From contig JAFXGW010000002.1 in the NCBI GenBank assembly GCA_017536685.1, positions 1 through 33,581 on the forward strand: a DNA stretch of 33,581 bases, read 5' to 3'. The notes below the pieces were generated by a model. It was not told the DNA's origin. It did not search any database and saw nothing but the letters and a program-made list of their open reading frames with translations. Below are positions 15,280 through 22,213 of this stretch, piece by piece. Numbering within the stretch: position 1 is the stretch's first letter; each line of letters opens with the position of its first letter. This stretch comes from Clostridia bacterium. GTDB taxonomy: Bacteria > Bacillota > Clostridia > TANB77 > CAG-508. The translations under genes and the position numbers were made by a program.

Positions 15280-15588
15280 ATGATTATATTTAGACCCCAT
15301 CGGGGCGGTCTGGAAGCATCCATGCAGGAAGCTAGAGAATTTAACAATGTAGAAGAAATGAAAGCTCACATTGTTAAGCTGTGGCATGAAGGCTGGCATG
15401 GTCCGGAACTGTTTACTGCAGACGACATCGTAATTGATGATAAATCTGAGGTAAACGACGAGCGCATCGGCTGGGAAGATTCCAAGCATGTCTGCGTTAA
15501 GCGGATGGGAGACGAGGACTATATGAAAAAGCACGGTGTTCCTCAGTGTATTGGCATGTGTGCTACTAAATACAGTCTGAAAACTTAA
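15280..15588 (+). CDS. Small uncharacterised protein, high-GC cassette 1
   Basis: 102 residues from the ATG at 15280, with AGGAGG 8 nt upstream; the in-frame GTG at 15274 is too close to that site. It begins MIIFRPHRGGLEASMQEA and contains a WHEGWHGPELF segment, an acidic DDIVIDDKSEVNDE stretch, and Cys residues near the end (VCVKR, VPQCIGMCATKY). I recognise it only as the type of small orphan protein found in gut Firmicutes and their mobile DNA; function unknown. Base composition is foreign: two sampled 60-nt lines gave 47% and 48% GC, with CTG, CGC and GGC codons that the neighbours avoid. It carries its own operator-like promoter, structured leader and terminator, so it is a self-contained, probably transferred unit. 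Confidence 0.8.
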   Translation: MIIFRPHRGGLEASMQEAREFNNVEEMKAHIVKLWHEGWHGPELFTADDIVIDDKSEVNDERIGWEDSKHVCVKRMGDEDYMKKHGVPQCIGMCATKYSLKT

Positions 15589-15599
15589 TAAGACCAAAC

Positions 15600-15637
15600 A
15601 AGAGTCCTGCACGTAAATAAAAACGTGTGGGACTCTT
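15600..15637 (+). terminator. Terminator of cassette 1
   Basis: A 15-bp stem (15600-15614 with 15623-15637, two G-U pairs) around an 8-nt A-rich loop. The T tail is short (TTT). It may also terminate the opposing minus-strand gene. Confidence 0.75.
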
Positions 15638-15709
15638 TCATGTTTATAATTATTACTATTTAATTTTAAATTTTTATAACAGAGTACATGTTTTTTGATA
15701 TAAGTTTCA

Positions 15710-15877
15710 TTAATTATCTTCGATTAAAATATCAACAGAGTGTTGTTTTTTCTTTTTTTGCTCTAATCGTTTATTTAATAATCTGAGTAAATCATTGGAT
15801 GTAATACCAAATTTAGTTATAACATTTTCAAGTAATTCTGTTTTTTCCATTCCATTTTCAAATTGAATTATTAATTC
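15710..15877 (-). pseudogene. Frameshifted 3' part of the repeat/sigma-like gene (region-4-like tail)
   Basis: After the TGA at 15878-15876, the +1 frame continues for 55 codons starting at GAA 15877. It reads ELIIQFENGMEKTELLENVI, then TKFGITSNDLLRLLNKRL and a Lys-rich end, stopping at 15712-15710. It joins the upstream protein smoothly (LEAQIMR + ELIIQF) and looks like a helix-turn-helix similar to sigma region 4. There is no good start codon with a ribosome binding site; the first ATG in frame is 15850. So this is either a real gene broken by a one-base insertion (CGT GAA to CGG TGA A) or the product of +1 recoding at CGG-UGA-A. Confidence 0.65.
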
Positions 15878-17855
15878 ACCGCATTATTTGAGCTTCTAAA
15901 GTTTCATCGATACTTGCTGTTACTACAGTCTCTTCAACATTTGTATTTTTGTCTGGAATATAAAATGTGGGATTATCTCTTCTTGTGTAAAATGAACTAG
16001 TGCTTTTTTCACTTAAATCTATTTTTAAGGATCCCACCATTTTATCAAGTAAAAAGAATCTTGTTCTACTCAAAAGCATAGCAGTTATTAGCTCTTGATT
16101 TTCACAATCATAGAAATTTTTTTCTATATCTCCACATTTTTCTAATATATAAAGAAGTGCTTCAGATTTATAATCTTCCAGATATCTTAAACAACGATAT
16201 TTTTTGCTCATAGATCCAACTAATCTATAAATAGGAAGCTGAAACGAATTTTGCATTTTTTCAAAAAATTCATTACTCATTCTTGTTCTTCCAACATATA
16301 ATCCAGAGTGCATATTTAAACTATCTATATATGATTTAATGTCAGCTTGAAGATTACCTTTATATATGAAATATCTAATAAAATCTTCAGGGGTTATTTG
16401 ATATTGCTGACAGATTGTGTCAATTTCATTTTTGCTATAAAATTTTTGTTTTTCTATATTACCGATTAAATTAATTGCTTCTATAACTTTATAGTCATGT
16501 ATATATGTTTTAGTTCCAGCAACTTTCATATTTCGACACTTAAAATATGAAATTCCAAGCAAAGATGCAAAGTCATATTCTGAGATATAATTACAGTGAG
16601 AGTAAAATTCTTTAAATTCGGAATAATCTATTTCTTGCCCAATATGAACCTTTCCAGTGGCAAATAATTCTTCAACATAAGCTTGAGCTTGCTTTTTTAT
16701 ATCACTGTAAAAAGTTTTTGGTGATTCAACTTTTTTGATTCTACTTCTAAGAGTAACACAGGCAGCAGTTTCATCAGCTTTTAATCTTTCAAGTGCTCCT
16801 TCGCTAATTTCTAATATATCGGCAAAAATAAAAACTCCAAGATATTCAAAATTTTGGTATAATTCACAAAATTTTTTATAATCAATTGATTCACCAATTT
16901 TTAACTGATCACTGTTTAGTAAATCATTTAATATTTGTTCTTTATCAAAACAGTCTTTTAAAATTCTTGCTCTTTTTCCTTTTTTTAGAGAGCAAAAACT
17001 ACTTTTGGACATATCTAAAATAAGTGCAAAATTATATTCAGAATATTGCCTATAACCTTTATGTAATTCTTGAAACCTTTCATAGTCTAAAAATTCATAA
17101 GGGGTAGCACCATTAGAATTAATTAAATCATTAACAATAGCCATTCTAACCTCATCTGAGATTATTGCGGAATATTTCTTTTTTTGAGGTGCACGAGATT
17201 TTAATATTTGTAATTTCATACTATCAGATGTTTTAAACTTAGTAAAAGTTGATTTTCGTATTTCTAATAATTTAGCAAACGCATATTGACTGAAATGACT
17301 TAAGCTAGGGTGAGCTTGAATGGCAGATGTATAGTGTTGCAGAAATTGTTCATAATTTATTTTGTCACCAGGAGAAACTAAACCTTCTGCAATTAATTGT
17401 TGTAATATTTTTTCTGAATTAAATCGACTGCTATAAACCGCAGATGTTTTACCTTTTCTTAATCTGTATAGACTATCATCATTTAACTCGAGAAAACTTC
17501 CGAATGTTATTTCTGAAAGATAACTATATGGCTTATAAAATTCAAGAAACATTTCATAAGTTATTCTTTGTCCAGCTTCAATTTTTTGTGAACCTAATAA
17601 ATTTTCAGCAATTTCATTTGCGAGACGTTCATGTTCTGCTGGAATTAATTCTTTTAAAATAGGAGTACTTTGACCTTTATTTTTAACATTATTGAAATTA
17701 CCATTATTTATTCCAAGCATTTCTGCAAAATGATATTCTGGAATATGACTGTATCCATTAGAATGTATTTCTTTGAATCGTTGATAATTAATAATTTCAC
17801 CAATTCTTATTAAATTACTTTTTAATAATTTTTCAATTAACTCTCTTTTATTCAT
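15876..17855 (-). CDS. Six-repeat protein with a sigma-70-like C-terminal region (uncharacterised)
   Basis: 659 residues to TGA, or 714 if the shifted tail is included. Six diverged modules of about 60-65 residues lie near 4-62, 76-138, 147-212, 236-298, 305-366 and 388-450. The consensus is a helix, I-x-x-G-x-x-I-x-Y-x-x-F, an aromatic stretch (YxxYSEYxFAxLLGI), then a basic end (S-x-x-x-F-x-x-L-K-K-G-K). Each looks like a small helical, possibly DNA-binding unit. Residues of about 528-610 (IYRLVGSMSKKYRCLRYLED, then YKSEALLYILEKCGDIEKNF) resemble sigma-70 region 2 helices, and the frameshifted tail resembles region 4. I do not recognise the family. It could be an alternative sigma factor or a regulator with tandem specificity modules. 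There is no clear ribosome binding site; the promoter lies only 9 nt upstream. Confidence 0.6.
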   Translation of the reverse strand: MNKRELIEKLLKSNLIRIGEIINYQRFKEIHSNGYSHIPEYHFAEMLGINNGNFNNVKNKGQSTPILKELIPAEHERLANEIAENLLGSQKIEAGQRITYEMFLEFYKPYSYLSEITFGSFLELNDDSLYRLRKGKTSAVYSSRFNSEKILQQLIAEGLVSPGDKINYEQFLQHYTSAIQAHPSLSHFSQYAFAKLLEIRKSTFTKFKTSDSMKLQILKSRAPQKKKYSAIISDEVRMAIVNDLINSNGATPYEFLDYERFQELHKGYRQYSEYNFALILDMSKSSFCSLKKGKRARILKDCFDKEQILNDLLNSDQLKIGESIDYKKFCELYQNFEYLGVFIFADILEISEGALERLKADETAACVTLRSRIKKVESPKTFYSDIKKQAQAYVEELFATGKVHIGQEIDYSEFKEFYSHCNYISEYDFASLLGISYFKCRNMKVAGTKTYIHDYKVIEAINLIGNIEKQKFYSKNEIDTICQQYQITPEDFIRYFIYKGNLQADIKSYIDSLNMHSGLYVGRTRMSNEFFEKMQNSFQLPIYRLVGSMSKKYRCLRYLEDYKSEALLYILEKCGDIEKNFYDCENQELITAMLLSRTRFFLLDKMVGSLKIDLSEKSTSSFYTRRDNPTFYIPDKNTNVEETVVTASIDETLEAQIMR

Positions 17856-17864
17856 AACATAATA

Positions 17865-17893
17865 ATTTTACCATAAAAATATTATGATTACAA
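17865..17893 (-). promoter_or_regulatory. Promoter of the six-repeat gene, implying a leaderless or ultra-short leader mRNA
   Basis: On the minus strand TTGTAA (17893-17888), 17-nt spacer, TAAAAT (17870-17865). Nine nucleotides separate the -10 from the ATG at 17855, so transcription would begin only about 0-3 nt before the start codon. Confidence 0.5.
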
Positions 17894-17996
17894 CGATGAA
17901 GCTCTAAAAAAGCCATATTTTGAGGAAAAATTGGATAAAAGCCTGATAAAAAAGTAGACAACTCATGGATAAAAAAAGAAAATAGTTATAAGATAC

Positions 17997-18028
17997 AAAA
18001 TCCTAGGCACCTTGGTACCTAGGATTTT
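17997..18028 (-). terminator. Terminator of the HD-domain gene
   Basis: AAAATCCTAGG pairs with CCTAGGATTTT (11 bp); the loop can add an ACC/GGT stem. It is convergent-neutral, but it is correctly placed 90 nt beyond the minus-strand HD gene's stop. Confidence 0.75.
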
Positions 18029-18118
18029 TGTAGTGCATAAACTGTTAATATTATTTGGATGTTGTGATACTAAATATCCCTCTTGCATAAAATGACAAGA
18101 GGGGGGATTTTATAGTTA

Positions 18119-19189
18119 TTATTTCAATTCATAAGGAACAAAATCAAAATTTAATCCAACATATGGAATTTGTTTAATATTTAAATAATTGTCAATTGCT
18201 ATTTTTGCACTCTCAGAAATTTGACTTATTCTTACTGCTTTTCCGTTATAGTTTACTAAAGGAACAATATATCTTTTTTTACCTTTTGTTGTTATACAAT
18301 ATTTATTTGCTACTTTGGTTTCACTTCCAAAAACAGAAGTAGAATTTTGGAATTTTATAAAGTTTTCTTTTATGTAAGAATCTTTGCAAGTTAAAATTCT
18401 ATTTATAATCTCTTTTTCAGAATATGTATATAAATCGTTTATACTTAAGTATCCTTTTATATTCATTGATTTTACAATATCTGCAAAAAATTGAAGAGTA
18501 ACTCTATCTTCATTACTTATCCATTTAGGCCATAATTCAGATATGAGGTTAATATATTCTTCACATATTTTAATATCTTTAAAGCCAAGTTCATCAATAT
18601 TATTTTCATTTTTTATAATACAAATATTATTATATATTTCTTTAATTTTTTCTAAATTCCAAATTCTAAAAAAAGCTAAACCATTTGCAAAAGTATATTC
18701 AAATCTATCCGCACTAAGTTGAGGAGTATCGTTGTCTGCAATTGGATAGATATGATAATCTGCTACTTCTTCAATTTTTATATTATCTCTTTTAAGGAGA
18801 TTAGTAATTTCTTTTGAATTTCGTATAATATCTTCTGTGAGACTTTCAGTAGATTCTTGATGCTCTGAATCTCCGTTCATAAAATCAATACAATGTTTAA
18901 AGGTAGGTGTTGCAATATCATGGAAAAGTCCAGATAAAGTTTGTTTTTTGTCTTTTGTAAAATTCCAAATAATTAAAGCAACACCAATACTATGATCTAA
19001 ATTTGAATACCAAAATTTATTGTCAAATAATTTTGTATAATCAGTTCCACAGAATATACTTATTCCATCAATTCTTTTCATTTCAGGTGTTTCTATATAA
19101 TCAATTAACCAATTTGGAAATTCTGGTGATAATATTTTAAAATATTCTTTTACTTCTTCATTTAAGTTATTAAAATAATTACTGGTCAT
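18119..19189 (-). CDS. HD-domain hydrolase (metal-dependent phosphohydrolase)
   Basis: 356 residues. The HD signature is clear: His66 in NLDHSIGVALI, His90-Asp91 in LSGLFHDIATPTFKHCIDF, and a later Asp in LSADRFEYTFANGL. This order is closest to HD proteins of the dNTP triphosphohydrolase/YfbR-like type, which hydrolyse nucleotides, but the substrate cannot be told from sequence. The start ATG at 19189 follows TTGGAGG by 5 nt. It is transcribed alone on the minus strand, away from tsaE. Base composition is native. A nucleotide-depletion defence role is possible for this family but has no support in the neighbours. Confidence 0.75.
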   Translation of the reverse strand: MTSNYFNNLNEEVKEYFKILSPEFPNWLIDYIETPEMKRIDGISIFCGTDYTKLFDNKFWYSNLDHSIGVALIIWNFTKDKKQTLSGLFHDIATPTFKHCIDFMNGDSEHQESTESLTEDIIRNSKEITNLLKRDNIKIEEVADYHIYPIADNDTPQLSADRFEYTFANGLAFFRIWNLEKIKEIYNNICIIKNENNIDELGFKDIKICEEYINLISELWPKWISNEDRVTLQFFADIVKSMNIKGYLSINDLYTYSEKEIINRILTCKDSYIKENFIKFQNSTSVFGSETKVANKYCITTKGKKRYIVPLVNYNGKAVRISQISESAKIAIDNYLNIKQIPYVGLNFDFVPYELK

Positions 19190-19434
19190 GTTACCTCCAA
19201 GATTATTTTTATAAGTTTTAATGGGTATTAATTATTAAATTTGAATTTTATTATTCAATACCATCAAGTTTTTTTGATTATACTATAAATATTTTGTTTT
19301 GGCTATGAGAATTATTATTTTATCTGTACTTTGCTAAAAAAGTGATATAAAATATTACATTTCAAATTAAGAATAAAATAATAGAATTAGAATATAAAAA
19401 AAGTATAAGAACAAAACTACAAACATTATGATTG

Positions 19435-19480
19435 TTGAAAAAATAATAAATTTGTAATATAATATTACAAAATTTATTAT
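19435..19480 (+). promoter_or_regulatory. tsaE promoter with a long palindrome over the -10
   Basis: TTGAAA (19435-19440), 17-nt spacer, TATAAT (19458-19463). Bases 19443-19480 form a near-perfect inverted repeat centred on 19461 (AATAAATTTGTAATAT with ATATTACAAAATTTATT, one extra base), so it overlaps the -10 and start site. The remainder of the gene-free stretch 19190-19499 is AT-rich with nothing else recognisable. Confidence 0.55.
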
Positions 19481-19499
19481 TTTTGAAAAAGAGGTAAAA

Positions 19500-19940
19500 A
19501 TGAATATAATATCGAACTCAGAAAATGAAACAATTGAATTAGGAAAAAAAATTGCAACTAAATTAAAAAAAGGTATGGTAGTGGTTCTTAGTGGTGATTT
19601 AGGTTCTGGTAAAACTAAACTTACAGAAGGAATTTTAACATATTTTGGATTAGAAAATGAAATTTCAAGTCCAACTTTTACAATTGTTAATGAATATTAC
19701 ACAGAAAATCTAAACATTTATCATTTCGATGTTTATAGATTAACTGACATAGATGAATTTTATGCAATTGGAGGAGAGGAATATTTCGAAAAAGGTGCTT
19801 GTATAATAGAGTGGGGAGAATTAATAGAAGAAGCACTTCCTCAAAATTATGTGAAAATTAATTTTTGGAGAGATAATGAAAATGAGAGTATAAGAAATAT
19901 AAATATTGAGAATATCGGTAATGTAGATTTCAATATTTAA
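19500..19940 (+). CDS. tsaE: tRNA threonylcarbamoyladenosine biosynthesis ATPase TsaE
   Basis: 146 residues with the Walker A motif GDLGSGKT at 32-39, then SPTFTIVNEY (switch region), HFDVYRL, and the Walker-B-like IIEWGELIEEALP. TsaE is the ATPase that drives the TsaB-TsaD-TsaE complex in making t6A37 of ANN-decoding tRNAs. AAAGAGG precedes the ATG. The usual Firmicutes partner tsaB follows only at 20872, because a minus-strand cassette lies between them; both genes therefore have their own promoters. Confidence 0.95.
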   Translation: MNIISNSENETIELGKKIATKLKKGMVVVLSGDLGSGKTKLTEGILTYFGLENEISSPTFTIVNEYYTENLNIYHFDVYRLTDIDEFYAIGGEEYFEKGACIIEWGELIEEALPQNYVKINFWRDNENESIRNINIENIGNVDFNI

Positions 19941-20063
19941 AGTTTAATTAAAAAATTATATTTAATAATATAAATTATTAGTAAAATTTTATGTACATTT
20001 ATGATGTAAGAAGTAAACTTTTAGTAGTTCAAAAAGATTTTAACTTTGAACTGACAATATATA

Positions 20064-20098
20064 ACAAAAACGAGAGTGCAGAGCACTCTCGTTTTTGT
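20064..20098. terminator. Strong bidirectional terminator between tsaE and cassette 2
   Basis: A perfect 16-bp stem (20064-20079 with 20083-20098), 3-nt loop, A- and T-rich ends on both sides. It serves the converging tsaE and cassette 2 transcripts. Confidence 0.9.
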
Positions 20099-20135
20099 TT
20101 CATCAGAAACTTTTCTAGAAATGACAGCCAAAGTT

Positions 20136-20702
20136 TTACAGCTTATTGTAAATAATGGTCAGGTCAAATTGTGAAGAAGATCTGATGAAGAATGTGTAGC
20201 GGAGATTACTAGTGCGATAGATGTAGCCACCATACAACTGATGCTTGTTGCCCCAAATATCGAAATCTGCTCTTATGAACGTATATTCACGTACATTATC
20301 GTCGTGAAGGTTCAGGAAGCTGCGGCCGTGCTCGTCAGTGCCAATGGTTCTTTGGTAGCCACGGAGAAAATCGGTTACTTCCTGAGCGCTGTGCTTAACT
20401 TTGAAGTAGCAAATCACTTCAGGAGGAACAGGCATCGCAAAAGATTGACCGAAGTGAAGTTTGGTATAGAGCTTCATGAAATATTCGAGGTCTCTATTTG
20501 TTCCAAATTCCCGGCGCAGAGCGTGGTCCAATACATCCGAGGATGTGCGTACACTGGATTCAGCGTCAGAATTGAATAGTTCTCTGAGCTGGTTTACATC
20601 TTCGCAGTATGGAAGCGAGTTCCGATACGCATTTTCTTCCGCTTCATGCGGGTTCGTTCGTACCTCATTCAAGATTACGAACTCGTGGTTATTTCCATTC
20701 AT
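20136..20702 (-). CDS. Uncharacterised protein, high-GC cassette 2
   Basis: 188 residues from the ATG at 20702, with AAGGGAG 11 nt upstream; the in-frame GTG at 20714 overlaps that site and is unlikely. The protein starts MNGNNHEFVILNEVRTNPHE, is mixed alpha/beta with many charged and aromatic residues, and ends with a beta-rich stretch (HQLYGGYIYRTSNLRYTFFI, FDLTIIYNKL). There is no signal peptide, membrane helix or recognised motif. One sampled 60-nt line inside it gave 48% GC, far above its neighbours, with CTG, CGT and GTC codons. It lies antisense between tsaE and tsaB, with its own promoter and terminator, and reads as a transferred single-gene cassette. Function unknown. Confidence 0.75.
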   Translation of the reverse strand: MNGNNHEFVILNEVRTNPHEAEENAYRNSLPYCEDVNQLRELFNSDAESSVRTSSDVLDHALRREFGTNRDLEYFMKLYTKLHFGQSFAMPVPPEVICYFKVKHSAQEVTDFLRGYQRTIGTDEHGRSFLNLHDDNVREYTFIRADFDIWGNKHQLYGGYIYRTSNLRYTFFIRSSSQFDLTIIYNKL

Positions 20703-20780
20703 AAATTTTATCACTCCCTTAAATAGTTATAGTTTTATTTTGAATGGAATGTGGACTTTATAAGTACCAAACATAATAAT

Positions 20781-20809
20781 ATGTTAACATAAAAGAATGA
20801 AACAGTCAA
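20781..20809 (-). promoter_or_regulatory. Promoter of cassette 2
   Basis: On the minus strand TTGACT (20809-20804), 17-nt spacer, TAACAT (20786-20781). Its -35 is 7 nt from the -35 of the divergent tsaB promoter. Confidence 0.55.
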
Positions 20810-20816
20810 ATTATGG

Positions 20817-20845
20817 TTTACAAATTAAGGAATATGAGGTAAAAT
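20817..20845 (+). promoter_or_regulatory. Promoter of tsaB-rimI
   Basis: TTTACA (20817-20822), 17-nt spacer, TAAAAT (20840-20845), 26 nt before the tsaB start, which has GGAGG 7 nt upstream. Confidence 0.6.
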
Positions 20846-20871
20846 AATAGAGTAATTATGGAGGAAATAAT

Positions 20872-21537
20872 ATGAAAATTTTAGCAGTAGATACATCAAG
20901 TTCTATTTGCTCTGTTGCAATTTTAGATGATGATAAATTAATAGATAAAAACGAATTAGATGATGGAAGAACTCATTCTGAAAATTTAATGCCACTATTA
21001 GATGAACTTTTGAAAAGAAATTCATTGGTTCCTCAAGATATTGAATTAATTGCTTGCTGTGTTGGCCCAGGATCATTTACTGGAATTAGAATTGGAGTTG
21101 CTACAATTAAACCGATTGCGGAAGTATTAAACATACATGTTGCTGCTGTAATGTCCTTAGAAGCTTTAGCTAGAAATGTAGAAAATAAATCAACAATAGT
21201 AAGTTTAATAGATGCTAGAAATAACCAAGTATATTGTGGGATTTTTGACGAGAATTATAATAAAAAAGAAGAGTATTTAGCAGATGATATTAACACAATA
21301 ATAGAGATTCTTAAAAAATATGAAAACATTACAGTTGTTGGAAATGGAGTAACTTTACATAGAGAATTACTAACACAAAGTTTAAAAAATGTCGAATTTT
21401 CTGAAAAAAATAGCCAATCAGCTGAAATGGTTGGTAAAATTGGATATAAAAAATATTTAGAAAATAATTTGTGCACAGCAGATACAATAATGCCAGTATA
21501 TTTAAGAAAATCTCAAGCTGAAAGATTAAAAAAATAA
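20872..21537 (+). CDS. tsaB: tRNA threonylcarbamoyladenosine biosynthesis protein TsaB
   Basis: 221 residues of the ASKHA-fold TsaB family: it begins MKILAVDTSSSICSVAI and contains HSENLMPLLDELL, CCVGPGSFTGIRIGVATIKPI and SLIDARNNQVYCGIF. TsaB is the inactive TsaD paralogue that scaffolds the t6A-forming complex with TsaD and TsaE. Length is typical. It is followed after 123 bp by rimI, the common partner. The gene has its own promoter, needed because cassette 2 cuts it off from tsaE. tsaD is not in the window. Confidence 0.95.
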   Translation: MKILAVDTSSSICSVAILDDDKLIDKNELDDGRTHSENLMPLLDELLKRNSLVPQDIELIACCVGPGSFTGIRIGVATIKPIAEVLNIHVAAVMSLEALARNVENKSTIVSLIDARNNQVYCGIFDENYNKKEEYLADDINTIIEILKKYENITVVGNGVTLHRELLTQSLKNVEFSEKNSQSAEMVGKIGYKKYLENNLCTADTIMPVYLRKSQAERLKK

Positions 21538-21660
21538 ATATAAGATAAAAAAATATTAAAATATAAAAGTAACGACATAAGGAATATAATAAAACATTAA
21601 GAAGGAGAAAGTTTTTGAAAGATTTATTGAAATAGATATTTTTCAAAAATGTAAAAAATT

Positions 21661-22098
21661 ATGGTAAAAATTGAAGAAATGACTTTTGAAGACTTTGAAA
21701 AAATAAAAGCTATTCTTACAACAGAATTTGATGAATTTTGGACACCAAGTATTTTAAAAAGTGAACTTGAAAGTAAATTATCAAAATATGTTGTTGCAAA
21801 ACAAGATGGAAATATTCTTGGATTTGCAGGAGTGATTATGTTGCCAGATGATGTAGAAATAACCAATATAGTTACAAAAAAAACTGAAAGAAAAAAAGGT
21901 ATAGGAAAACTTCTTTTAGATAAACTAATACAAATAGCATTTGAACTTGAAAAAGATATTAGTTTAGAAGTAAATGAGAAAAATATACCAGCAATAAATT
22001 TGTATAAAAATGCAGGTTTTAAAGAAGTAGGAATAAGAAAAAAATATTATAATGGAAGCGATAATGCAATTATTATGACAAAGAATTTTACAATATAA
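21661..22098 (+). CDS. rimI: Ribosomal-protein-alanine N-acetyltransferase RimI-like (GNAT)
   Basis: 145 residues of the GNAT fold with the acetyl-CoA loop RKKGIGKLLLDKLI, preceded by the VEITNIVTKK strand and followed by SLEVNEKNIPAINLYKNAGF, the usual RimI ending with an xxNxxAxxLYxxxGF motif. RimI acetylates the N-terminal alanine of S18 in E. coli; in Firmicutes it is standard next to tsaB. The ATG at 21661 has no ribosome binding site. The good GAAGGAG at 21601-21607 instead precedes a 6-codon reading frame starting TTG 21615 and ending TAG, so the true start or a uORF-coupling mechanism is open. Confidence 0.85.
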   Translation: MVKIEEMTFEDFEKIKAILTTEFDEFWTPSILKSELESKLSKYVVAKQDGNILGFAGVIMLPDDVEITNIVTKKTERKKGIGKLLLDKLIQIAFELEKDISLEVNEKNIPAINLYKNAGFKEVGIRKKYYNGSDNAIIMTKNFTI

Positions 22099-22148
22099 AT
22101 ACTTGTGTAAATATATGTAAATTAATGCCAAAAAATTGTAAATAATAA

Positions 22149-22177
22149 TTGCATTATTTATTTGTTTGATATAAAAT
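22149..22177 (+). promoter_or_regulatory. Promoter of the LonB-type protease gene
   Basis: TTGCAT (22149-22154), 17-nt spacer, TAAAAT (22172-22177). The gene begins 36 nt downstream after ATCGGAGG. Confidence 0.5.
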
Positions 22178-22213
22178 CACTATATAAAAGTTTTATCGGA
22201 GGAAATTATACTA

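Noticed and set aside
17885..17956. Plus-strand reading frame YDYNDEALKKPYFEEKLDKS... upstream of the minus-strand repeat gene
   Set aside because: Only about 24 codons, no start or ribosome binding site, and it overlaps the minus-strand promoter. It may be a tiny gene remnant, but it cannot be distinguished from chance.
19991..20155. 54-codon plus-strand frame starting ATG 19991 whose FNFELTIYNKN resembles the C-terminus of cassette 2 (FDLTIIYNKL) on the other strand
   Set aside because: No ribosome binding site, and it runs through the strong terminator at 20064-20098 and into the convergent gene. The similarity covers about 10 residues and may be coincidence.
20241..20763. Plus-strand open frames opposite cassette 2
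   Set aside because: Shadows of the minus-strand gene; no ribosome binding sites and implausible composition.
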